In this document: one piece after another, positions 52,670 through 59,496 of the stretch
Layout: the number at the start of each line of letters is the position of its first letter
How positions within the stretch are numbered: the stretch's first letter is position 1
From: Pseudomonadota bacterium
GTDB lineage: Bacteria > Bdellovibrionota_B > Oligoflexia > Oligoflexales > CAIYRB01
Direction of reading: 5' to 3'
Assembly (NCBI GenBank): GCA_026390435.1
Contig: JAPLFY010000119.1
Location: 1 to 59,496, forward strand
DNA: 59,496 bases
Translations under genes and position numbers: made by a program
Notes under the pieces: model-generated
Told to the model about the DNA's origin: nothing
The model's database searches: none
Seen by the model: only the letters and a program-made list of their open reading frames with translations

Positions 52670-54469
52670 TTAATACATCGGGATGGTAAGGGTCTCGGAC
52701 AAGTTTAAAAGATCAAATAGTGCGCGCGCATGGGCAAAGCAAGACGGCAGCGGCAATGCGTCGGGATGGATCACTTTCACGACCACACCACGCTGCACCA
52801 CGTTTTTGCCGATATCTACCGCCACGAAGGAGTCTTCTGCCAAAGCTCCTACCGTTGGCTCACCAGTATGGAAGCGGCGATGCAAACGCTCTTCGGCGTC
52901 TTCCATAGCAGCCCAGTGCCAGGCACTCTCTTCAAAGCCAACACTGTTTGGATTAGCCTGCAGATAGCCTTTACCCATCTCGACAAAACGCTTCGGTCCG
53001 TACTGCTCAATGCGGCGCGACCACTGCGAGTCGGTGACGATGGCTTCATAGAGCGCTTTCGTCACGGCATCGTCGCGCGAGCTCTTACCAGAGCAGCCTA
53101 TTGAAGCAAACGGGGGTAGATCGGAGCCGATCACGCAAACGACGCCGCTAATGTCGTTGCACACGCCGAGATCATAAAACCGAGCCCGCCGGCCGCGCGT
53201 TCGCAAAAATTCTTTGATGTTAGCATCGATGATACTGTCGTCGGGGACAAACTCGCACGCCTTGCTGATCTGTAGATAAGTTTGCATGAGCAAGTGCCGC
53301 TCAACGACCTCAATTTTAGCGCCAAACACGGCATCGAGGGTTGACGAGCCAAAGGCTGCTCCGCTGGAATTTGACACAGAATTATGGCCGTTAAAATGCA
53401 TCCATTCGGTCGGCACCTTTAGCGGACGGTGGTCGGTCAGGCTCCACCCCTCCGTGAACGCCGGAGCGCGCTTAATCGGCCTAGACAGTTTACGTAGGTA
53501 GTCAAAATAGATACCCGGCACAGAGCGAATATCACCGACTGTCAAATAATCTGCGCTTACCGCAAGGTCTGGACGGGCTAAGCAATAGCGCTCCCAAGCC
53601 TCGCAGGTGGCGGAATACTCTGCGGTCACAATACTGGACCCAACACCGCCGGCTCCAGACTCCCCCTCAACTTGGGCGCGCCAATGAAAGAATGGCACGC
53701 ATTCGGTCAGTTGTGACATAGGTGTCGCTACGACTCGGTAAGGTGCTTTCGACTCTTCCCAAGTAAAAGCCATACGCGAGCCACGCGTCGTCAGCGAATG
53801 CCACTTAGTGCTAGTCACTGCGTCGAGAAAAAAATCCTTCAGCATGCCGCGAGCTTGCTGCAAACGCAGAGGCCAAGCCGAATAATGCAGAGGATTAGAG
53901 GTGCGAGTAGTCGGCGCGGCCTTCTCATAAGGAAACCGAACGGGGCCGACTTCGATCATGTCAGTATAAATCTTGATGAACGACACCAGATGCCCAGCGG
54001 AGCGTCCGGATGCGAAGATTTCGTAATGCTGATTTAGGCGCGCCTCATCGCCTACCAAGATATCAATAGCCACGGGCCGTGCGGACTCTAAGTGCCAAGT
54101 CTCAATGACTGTGTGCGGATCGGCATAGAGCGTCACCGTCGCACCTTTGCTGTCATTCTCCGCCGGGACCAAGATCCGGTGCTTGCGCAAGAGCGCTAAA
54201 AACGCTGCGACCTGCGGGTTCTCTTCAAAATGACCGACTGTTTTGGCAAGATCACTGCTGGTAGTGGAATTGGGCAGGATTTTCAGGAGGTCGGGCATGT
54301 AATTAGACAGGAACGTAATAACGTCGTTGCTGACATCCAGCTTTAAGATGGCAACGCTGTCGCGGTGAAACACCAAGGACGACGTCTTCTCTGTGCGTTC
54401 TTCGCTCGTCCACTCTACCGTGGTGTTCCACCGTAGCGCGCTGACTGATGAATTTAGCGGGCCGGACAT
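52670..54469 (-). CDS. YcaO-family cyclodehydratase of an azole-peptide cluster
   Basis: 599 residues, with GAGGAG upstream of ATG 54469. The C-terminal 375 residues are YcaO: the ATP/Mg sites are VTAEYSATCEAWERYCL, LDAVFGAKIEVVERH and DDAVTKALYEAIV, and the protein ends IPMY rather than the PxPxP tail common in azole synthases. The N-terminal 225 residues are not YcaO: FLSNYMPDLLKIL...FLALLRKHRILVPA looks like a small winged-helix peptide-recognition region (an RRE-like guess) followed by an unclassified domain with no GxGxxG nucleotide motif. It would convert Cys in the Gly-Cys precursor to thiazolines. No separate E1-like gene is present. Confidence 0.88.
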   Translation of the reverse strand: MSGPLNSSVSALRWNTTVEWTSEERTEKTSSLVFHRDSVAILKLDVSNDVITFLSNYMPDLLKILPNSTTSSDLAKTVGHFEENPQVAAFLALLRKHRILVPAENDSKGATVTLYADPHTVIETWHLESARPVAIDILVGDEARLNQHYEIFASGRSAGHLVSFIKIYTDMIEVGPVRFPYEKAAPTTRTSNPLHYSAWPLRLQQARGMLKDFFLDAVTSTKWHSLTTRGSRMAFTWEESKAPYRVVATPMSQLTECVPFFHWRAQVEGESGAGGVGSSIVTAEYSATCEAWERYCLARPDLAVSADYLTVGDIRSVPGIYFDYLRKLSRPIKRAPAFTEGWSLTDHRPLKVPTEWMHFNGHNSVSNSSGAAFGSSTLDAVFGAKIEVVERHLLMQTYLQISKACEFVPDDSIIDANIKEFLRTRGRRARFYDLGVCNDISGVVCVIGSDLPPFASIGCSGKSSRDDAVTKALYEAIVTDSQWSRRIEQYGPKRFVEMGKGYLQANPNSVGFEESAWHWAAMEDAEERLHRRFHTGEPTVGALAEDSFVAVDIGKNVVQRGVVVKVIHPDALPLPSCFAHARALFDLLNLSETLTIPMY

Positions 54470-54581
54470 AAGGTCTCCTCAAACTCCGTAAGGCGCCTCG
54501 AGGAGTCCTGTCCTGAGTCACCGCCAAAACCCATCAGGAGCAGGCCCGATGGAACACCTGGACACCTAGTAACCAAGAGGC

Positions 54582-54821
54582 TTAGCGACAACCGCCGCAG
54601 CCGCAACCACCACAGCCGCCGCAACCGCCACAGCCGCCGCAACCACCACAGCCGCCGCAACCGCCGCATCCACAACCGCCGCATCCACAACCGCCACAGG
54701 CAGCGAAGCCGCCTTGGCCGTTCAATCCGCCAGCTTGTTGAAAAACAAACTCTGCCGATTGCTCAAGATCCTGGACGACTTCGAAAGAGAAATTACCTGG
54801 AACGTCCTGCTTCTCACCCAT
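54582..54821 (-). CDS. Gly-Cys repeat precursor peptide (linear azole type)
   Basis: 79 residues from ATG 54821, with AAGGAG 7 bases upstream. Residues 1-30 are a leader (MGEKQDVPGNFSFEVVQDLE...), then a Gly-rich junction GGLNGQGGFAA. Residues 42-78 are almost entirely Gly and Cys: 14 Cys in units CGG, with three CGC turns, ending in Arg. This matches precursors of heterocycloanthracin/TOMM type, where YcaO enzymes make thiazoles from Cys. A row of up to 14 thiazoles is possible. The GC-rich repeat in DNA (54586-54700) is prone to slippage. First gene of the locus, 112 bases before ycaO. Confidence 0.88.
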   Translation of the reverse strand: MGEKQDVPGNFSFEVVQDLEQSAEFVFQQAGGLNGQGGFAACGGCGCGGCGCGGCGGCGGCGGCGGCGGCGGCGCGGCR

Positions 54822-54941
54822 GAGTGCACTCCTTCTACCAATGTTTCGAGGTCTACAGAATGCCCAACCTAATCCTTGAAAATGAGACGCGCAATGACGT
54901 TCTAAGCCACCATCGCCGCGCCCTTCCAGGAAGGGTTTCAC

Positions 54942-55078
54942 GCGCTTTTTCCGATAAATACTGGTAACTACCAGGCAATCTGGATACCCGCCATTTGCAA
55001 GGGCAAGTGGCCTGGCGGCGCGACTTTATAGGAATTTAGAATTACTTTTGGACACTTAGAGCTGTTGGGAGGACCTCA
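54942..55078. other. Divergent promoter region of the azole-peptide locus
   Basis: Lies between the precursor gene and the alpha/beta hydrolase gene, which run in opposite directions. No operator repeat stands out. A minus-strand frame extending the precursor upstream to 54941 lacks a ribosome-binding site. Confidence 0.35.
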
Positions 55079-56488
55079 ATGACCTCAATAACCTCTCCTG
55101 CCTTTTCTCGACTGATGCTGCTGTTACTCTGGTCCATGCAGGCCTGCGGACCCACTCAACGGCCCCACATCGGAACTCTGGCCGGAACTCAGGAGTTCGC
55201 TTCGGCGAGGGTTCTGGAAGAAGCTAAGTGCGATGGTGTCGCGAATCTACGCTGCTTCAAATTATCGCTACCAATTTCTAGTGGGGACGCCGTCGGGCGT
55301 GAGTTGGTCGTCACATTTGCCGTGCACGAGGGTACTCAGGCAAATCGTGAAGCCCTGCTCCTGATCGGAGGAGGTCCGGGAGAGCCTGTCATCGAGTCTG
55401 TCAGCGATTGGTTACCTTCCATCGATCCACGACTATTAGAAGGTCGTGACGTCGTTACCTTCGATTTGCGCGGAGCCTTCCAATCCGGAGATCACGGCTG
55501 CCCAGAGGCGGATGATATCTGGCAGCAGCAAACCTTCACCGCGAAGACTCCCCAGCAGCGATTAGAACTATTGCGCGCGGCTAAAACCTTTGCCTTTGCC
55601 TGTGCAGCAGAGCTTGGCATCGATGCAGCCGATTTGCCGTATTATAATTCCACGGAAGCGGCCCGTGATATCGAGGCATTTAGGCGCATTCGGGGCTACG
55701 ATCGCTGGACGATTTATGCTTACAGCTATGGCACGCAGTTGGCACAAATTTACGCTGGACTTTTCCCTGACCGGGTTAAAAACATGGCGCTAGATGGGGC
55801 GGTTGATCTGCAGGTTTCAGCCCTGGATTTTGATGCTCAGCTTGTCGATGCTCAAAACCAAATCCTCGATCAAACACTGGATCAATGCCTAGATCGTGCT
55901 AGCTGCGCCTCACTTTTTGTTACCTCGCCGCGCCAAGCCTTACTTCGATTAAAGAGCACTCTGGACCTAGGTGAATCTTCTGCAGGATCCGAACTAAACT
56001 CAGTTGCGTGTGGAGGAAACTTTACTGCGTATGATTTAGACTTGGTCGCCTCACAGTCTGTCCACGACGAACAGGGACGTTCAGACTTTTTGATCGCATT
56101 ATCTGCGTTCGATCACGCAGGCGATACAAAGCCGCTTTATCATCTCCTTTGCGGCACTCGAGATGCTCATGGCACGCTATCAGACTCAGCAAAAATCTTG
56201 AGACGCAACGACATGGGAATTTATTATTTGTTCATCTGTAACGACTATGGGCAGGGTGGCTTGAGTTACAGCGAGCGAGTAAATAAATTCGAAGCACTTG
56301 CAGATCACGTCGAGGGCGGAGATTACATCATTCGAAGTCCCGGATATTCTGAGCTACCGTGTATGGTCTGGCCTTCGGCACCAGCTAATTTCATCAGGTT
56401 ACGCCGAGTGCCTGACCCCGGTGTGGCAAATGCCACTGGCAGAGATCTTGCACTTAGATTTATGCGCGCTGTGCAGCACGTCATTTGA
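55079..56488 (+). CDS. TAP-like alpha/beta hydrolase lipoprotein
   Basis: 469 residues, with GGGAGGA before ATG 55079. A signal with lipobox SMQAC. The fold is that of tripeptidyl-aminopeptidase-like S33 hydrolases: oxyanion LLIGGGPGEP, GRDVVTFDLRGAF, the helix YYNSTEAARDIEAFRRIRGYDRW, the nucleophile IYAYSYGTQLAQIYA and FPDRVKNMALDG. The C terminus after PCMVWPSAP is short and ends AVQHVI, without the typical TLDPVTP-type Asp strand and GHG His loop, so the end may be frameshifted or truncated. Divergent from the azole-peptide locus; a role as peptidase in that pathway is only contextual. Confidence 0.75.
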   Translation: MTSITSPAFSRLMLLLLWSMQACGPTQRPHIGTLAGTQEFASARVLEEAKCDGVANLRCFKLSLPISSGDAVGRELVVTFAVHEGTQANREALLLIGGGPGEPVIESVSDWLPSIDPRLLEGRDVVTFDLRGAFQSGDHGCPEADDIWQQQTFTAKTPQQRLELLRAAKTFAFACAAELGIDAADLPYYNSTEAARDIEAFRRIRGYDRWTIYAYSYGTQLAQIYAGLFPDRVKNMALDGAVDLQVSALDFDAQLVDAQNQILDQTLDQCLDRASCASLFVTSPRQALLRLKSTLDLGESSAGSELNSVACGGNFTAYDLDLVASQSVHDEQGRSDFLIALSAFDHAGDTKPLYHLLCGTRDAHGTLSDSAKILRRNDMGIYYLFICNDYGQGGLSYSERVNKFEALADHVEGGDYIIRSPGYSELPCMVWPSAPANFIRLRRVPDPGVANATGRDLALRFMRAVQHVI

Positions 56489-56521
56489 AATACAGCCATA
56501 GTCATGCATCAGGGAGAGTTC

Positions 56522-57013
56522 ATGCTTATTCATGTCGAAGGCGACATCCTATTGTCTAAAGCTCAAGCTATTGCCCACGGTATCGCGCCAAACGACGATT
56601 TCAAAAACGGTTTGGCTATGTCTCTGCGCGAGCGGTGGCCAGCTATGTACAAAGACTTTCGTCACTATTGCCAGACCACTCACCCGAAATCCGGCACCAT
56701 TTGGAGCTGGGGTGGCACCGGCGGCACACGCATCATCAGCCTGTTTACCCAAGACGAGGTTCAAGGCCACCACGCCAGCAAATCTGGGCCGGCGACTTTG
56801 TCAAACGTGAGCCACTGCCTCAAGGCTCTGCGCAAAGAAGTAGAGGAGCAGCACTATACGAGTATCGCCCTGCCCCGCATCGCAACCGGTGTTGGTGGGC
56901 TGAGCTGGGATCACGTAGAGCCCTTGGTAAAAGAATATCTCGGCTCTTTGAAAATCCCAGTCTATGTTTATACCGTTTACCACGCTGGTGTGACAGCGGC
57001 AGAAAAAAATTAG
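56522..57013 (+). CDS. Macrodomain (ADP-ribose-binding) protein
   Basis: 163 residues from ATG 56522, with GGGAG upstream. Macrodomain features: VEGDILLSKAQAIAHGIAPNDDFKNGLA at the start (a GDI start, and Asn/Asp in the binding loop) and IALPRIATGVGGLSWDHV, the phosphate-binding glycine loop with Trp-Asp. The family binds or hydrolyses ADP-ribose groups and removes ADP-ribosylation. Alone, without an obvious ADP-ribosyltransferase neighbour. Confidence 0.85.
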   Translation: MLIHVEGDILLSKAQAIAHGIAPNDDFKNGLAMSLRERWPAMYKDFRHYCQTTHPKSGTIWSWGGTGGTRIISLFTQDEVQGHHASKSGPATLSNVSHCLKALRKEVEEQHYTSIALPRIATGVGGLSWDHVEPLVKEYLGSLKIPVYVYTVYHAGVTAAEKN

Positions 57014-57030
57014 TAGACCGCTTTTAATTT

Positions 57031-57072
57031 TATCCCCAGGCCATGTGCATCATGATCTGGGGATATTATTTA
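57031..57072 (+). terminator. Terminator after the macrodomain gene
   Basis: TATCCCCAG pairs with CTGGGGATA across a 17-base loop; TTATTTAT follows. Confidence 0.8.
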
Positions 57073-57199
57073 TGGTCGGATTATTTCGGGCTTGCTCACA
57101 GAGCTAATAACTTCCTAGTGGCGTCGCTTAGCTCACCGTGTAAATTAGTCGATGGTCAAGTATCAGTCACAGACTTTTCACTCCCAGACGAGAGCCACT

Positions 57200-58324
57200 A
57201 TGAGCAACACGAATAAACTGCGCTGTTTTGTTAAGCGAGCTCCTTTGGCTCTGTTTGTATCTGTTTCCCTGATCGCGTCGTCTCCCGGCAAGGCCTGCAC
57301 GTCGTTTCTTTTGAAAGCCGGCGATGGCGGCTACGTCTATGGCCGGACCTTGGAATTCGGCATCGATCTTAAGTCGAAGGCCACATTGATTCCACGTGGC
57401 TTCGCTTATCAAGCCGTAGGAGCTTCAGGGCAGCCTGCTACGGGTTTAGCTTGGAAGACAAAATTTGCCGCCGTTGGTGTTAACGGTCTAGACCTACCGA
57501 TTCTGATCGACGGCTTTAACGAGAAGGGCCTTGGCGGCGGGCTGCTGTATGCACCTAACACTGCTCTGTATCAAGATGTCGCGAGTGCGGATTCCAAGGG
57601 CTCAATAGCTTCCTACGAGATGCTAAATTATGCCTTAACTAACTTTGCCACAGTCGATGAAGCGCGCGACGGCTTTAAAAAAATAAAAGTCAATCGCTCA
57701 CCGCATCCAGTCTTTAAAGGCCCAATTCCTTTGCACATGACGCTGCACGATGCCACCGGCAAGAGCATTGTCATCGAGTACACCAAGGGCGTCCTAAATG
57801 TATTCGACAATCCAACGGGAGTGATGACGAATGATCCAACCTTTGACTGGCAGTTGGCCAACATCGGCCAGTATGCAAATCTAAGCCCGAAAGAAGCACA
57901 GCCGCTGCGCATCGGAGGAACAAACTTCGGAGCTCCGTCTTCTGGCGGAGGGCTGCACGGAATTCCCGGTGACTTTTTGTCACCGTCACGTTTCATTAGG
58001 GTACTAGCCTATTCGCAGTCCGCACCAACGACTGGGACGGCCGAAGCGCAAGTGATGACGGCCTTCCATATTTTGAACAATTTTGACATCCCTCCTGGTG
58101 CCATTCAATTGTCCAGCAGCAATCCGTACGGCGGTGGCGGCAGCGGATTTGAGCGCACGGAATGGATGAGCGTATCCGATCTAAAAAATCAGGTCTTGTA
58201 CTTAAAGACCTTCGAGAATCAGCATATTCAAGCACTGGATATGAAGAAACTCAACTTGGCATCAAAAGAGGTCAAGTATTTTGAGCTGCAAAAGGTGGCG
58301 CAGGTGGTGCAGTTAGGTCTATAG
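57200..58324 (+). CDS. Exported choloylglycine hydrolase / penicillin V acylase family amidase
   Basis: 374 residues from ATG 57200 (GAGAG upstream; ATG 57152 would add 16). After the signal, KA-Cys exposes the Ntn nucleophile in CTSFLLKAGDGG. The catalytic set is present: Arg in YGRTLEFGID, Asp in LPILIDGFNEKGL, Asn in GVMTNDPTFDWQL and later Arg in HPSRF-like LSPSRFIRVLAY. The penicillin V acylase family includes periplasmic enzymes that hydrolyse N-acyl homoserine lactones or bile-salt amides. Quorum quenching is a plausible role here, but this is inference. Confidence 0.88.
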   Translation: MSNTNKLRCFVKRAPLALFVSVSLIASSPGKACTSFLLKAGDGGYVYGRTLEFGIDLKSKATLIPRGFAYQAVGASGQPATGLAWKTKFAAVGVNGLDLPILIDGFNEKGLGGGLLYAPNTALYQDVASADSKGSIASYEMLNYALTNFATVDEARDGFKKIKVNRSPHPVFKGPIPLHMTLHDATGKSIVIEYTKGVLNVFDNPTGVMTNDPTFDWQLANIGQYANLSPKEAQPLRIGGTNFGAPSSGGGLHGIPGDFLSPSRFIRVLAYSQSAPTTGTAEAQVMTAFHILNNFDIPPGAIQLSSSNPYGGGGSGFERTEWMSVSDLKNQVLYLKTFENQHIQALDMKKLNLASKEVKYFELQKVAQVVQLGL

Positions 58325-58381
58325 TCCACTGCACCTCCATCTGACAAGCTCGCTCTAGAAAAAAATCGGGAGTCAACATTT

Positions 58382-59173
58382 ATGCGCGACCTCTCTATCC
58401 GGAATATCGCTCTTATCGTTGCTGGCATTTTCGGCTTCATCTTCATCAACTCTGGATTCTTCATAGTATCCCCGGGTAATCGGGGTATCATCGTCACGCT
58501 CGGCAAAACCGAAACCATGGCCAAGCCGGAAGGCCTGAGTTTCAAGCCCCCACTCATCTCCAAGGTGTATGAAATTTCGATCCGCCAACAAACTGAAGGT
58601 GTGCGCTCGGAGTGTTATTCTTCTGATCTCCAGCAGGTGAACGTCAGCCTAAAAGTCCTCTATCGTGTACCCGAGGGCAAAGTGGTCACCATCTTCACCC
58701 AATATGCTGGCAATCCATTTGAATCGCTTATCGCTCCCCGTGTGCAGGAAGCCATCAAAGAGGCCACAGCTCTCGAAAGCGCCGAGGGCATCGTTAAAGG
58801 CCGCGAGCGCATCAAGCTTCGCGTCCTTGAGTCGGCACAGAAGAAGATCCAGGACCTAGTCATCATCGAAGATATCGTCATCGAGAACGTGACCCTATCT
58901 AAAGAGCTGGAGAAGGCGATCGAAGAAAAGATGGTTCAAGAGCAGGAAGCAGCCAAGTCCAAATTCCTTAAAGACAAGGCCAGAATCGAAGCGGAAACTG
59001 CCGAGATCCGCGCTGCTGGCGAGGCTAGGGCGATTGATATTCGAGGCGAAGCCATTCGCAAAAATCCAGGCATCATCGATTTACAGCTCATTGAAAAGTG
59101 GAATGGTGTGTCGCCGCTCGTAGTGGGTCAAACAGCTGGTAATTTTGTTTTGCCTCTACAAAATAAAAAGTAA
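58382..59173 (+). CDS. Prohibitin-type SPFH-domain membrane protein
   Basis: 263 residues, with GGGAGT upstream of ATG 58382. One N-terminal membrane anchor (IALIVAGIFGFIFINSGFFIV), then the SPFH/prohibitin domain (VSPGNRGIIVTLGK, LSFKPPLISKVYEISIRQQ, VNVSLKVLYRVP) and a coiled coil (LEKAIEEKMVQEQEAAKSKFLKDKARIEAETAEIRA cut by Ala/Glu repeats). Such proteins form large rings on the membrane and regulate FtsH-type proteases. It ends with a short Val-Leu-Pro tail. Confidence 0.92.
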   Translation: MRDLSIRNIALIVAGIFGFIFINSGFFIVSPGNRGIIVTLGKTETMAKPEGLSFKPPLISKVYEISIRQQTEGVRSECYSSDLQQVNVSLKVLYRVPEGKVVTIFTQYAGNPFESLIAPRVQEAIKEATALESAEGIVKGRERIKLRVLESAQKKIQDLVIIEDIVIENVTLSKELEKAIEEKMVQEQEAAKSKFLKDKARIEAETAEIRAAGEARAIDIRGEAIRKNPGIIDLQLIEKWNGVSPLVVGQTAGNFVLPLQNKK

Positions 59174-59184
59174 GTAGATCGCTC

Positions 59185-59496
59185 TTAAACCTTACCCGTC
59201 AAGAGAGATCCATCCGGAGGCACGTGGTTACACTGCCTCTGATCTCGCAGACAAACCTGATGCCGCACGGCAGCGGGTTTATATCTACCGGCGGTATTTT
59301 GGCGCTGCCGCGCGGCAGCGATAGTTTGATCCCCCGCTGGTGGCGGCACTGCGGCATCGTCGCTCTCGACGGCGTTCTCAACAGTGTTGGTTCGGCTCCC
59401 AACATCATTACCCTTAGGTCCATGCTTCGCGGCAGCGCGCTCGGCCTTGCGCACAGGATCTCGTTTGGTGAGCAAGGCGACTTGTGATTTAGTCAG
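59185..59496 (-). CDS. C-terminal end of an unidentified gene, cut by the window edge
   Basis: A minus-strand frame is open from the window edge to TAA at 59185. Visible residues include KSQVALLTKRDPVRKAERAAAKHGPKG, then a Thr/Asn/Ala linker and ARQRQNTAG, ending SLLTGKV; Lys/Arg-rich and low in structure. It may be the tail of a larger gene. An antiparallel frame at 59224-59487 overlaps it, so neither is certain. Confidence 0.3.
   Translation of the reverse strand: MTKSQVALLTKRDPVRKAERAAAKHGPKGNDVGSRTNTVENAVESDDAAVPPPAGDQTIAAARQRQNTAGRYKPAAVRHQVCLRDQRQCNHVPPDGSLLTGKV

Noticed and set aside
54822-54941. Longer start for the Gly-Cys precursor
   Set aside because: The extra 40 residues are basic and unlike a leader, and only ATG 54821 has an AAGGAG site.
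59224-59487. Plus-strand 87-codon frame at the window end
   Set aside because: It overlaps the opposite frame that stays open to the window edge; neither shows family features, and the minus frame is slightly more protein-like.

Overview
The window is chromosomal DNA from a Gram-negative, diderm bacterium. It carries many lipoproteins, Tat-exported enzymes, an outer-membrane-like barrel, MreB and several periplasmic hydrolases. The mix of DUF1552 and DUF1592-type exported proteins, a Tat-exported superoxide dismutase, a small protein with an N-terminal MCxxC motif and many secreted orphans suggests the Bdellovibrionota/Oligoflexia or a similar predatory/deltaproteobacterial-type lineage. This taxonomic reading is inference; no rRNA or tRNA gene was seen to anchor it.

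Layout. 0.3-1.9 kb: two damaged secreted-protein genes, a frameshifted lipoprotein and a decayed trypsin-like protease. 1.9-7.7 kb, minus strand: a methyltransferase, a large collagen-like secreted protein with an EF-hand-type loop, an exported cyclophilin and a ribosomal S1-type protein. 7.8-19 kb: housekeeping genes (a small MCxxC protein operon, YoaK-like membrane protein, mreB, DNA methylase plus pseudouridine synthase, acyl-CoA ligase, Tat flavoprotein, a second pseudouridine synthase), then an AT-rich accessory patch with a HigBA-like toxin-antitoxin pair and a membrane protein/DUF6973-like pair. 19-25.9 kb: two acyltransferases, a di-CxxCH lipoprotein, Tat superoxide dismutase, ung, threonylcarbamoyl-AMP synthase and a small barrel protein. 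25.9-33.6 kb, minus strand: a DUF1592/DUF1552 pair, a lipoxygenase flanked by two related small exported proteins, and two orphan envelope proteins.

34.2-38.8 kb is the most novel region. A secreted orphan precedes a 39-residue acidic peptide gene, a strong hairpin, and three cupin/JmjC-fold Fe(II)/2-oxoglutarate oxygenase-like genes whose reading frames overlap. This has the architecture of an undescribed ribosomally made, post-translationally modified peptide (RiPP) pathway. One of the three oxygenases has lost the first iron-binding His.

39-51.8 kb: a 1726-residue protein fusing an MFS transporter to both halves of a 5-oxoprolinase/hydantoinase, a convergent pair of zinc-metalloprotease lipoproteins, a GH76-type lipoprotein with a discoidin-like module, and a 7TM receptor-type class III nucleotide cyclase with a C-terminal PilZ-like domain. 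52-54.8 kb is a second RiPP locus, of linear azole type: a Gly-Cys repeat precursor with 14 Cys, a YcaO cyclodehydratase and a SagB-type dehydrogenase, with no separate E1 protein. 55-59.5 kb: an alpha/beta hydrolase, a macrodomain protein, an exported Ntn-amidase, a prohibitin-like protein and the end of an unidentified gene.

All assignments rest on reading motifs by eye; no database search was run.
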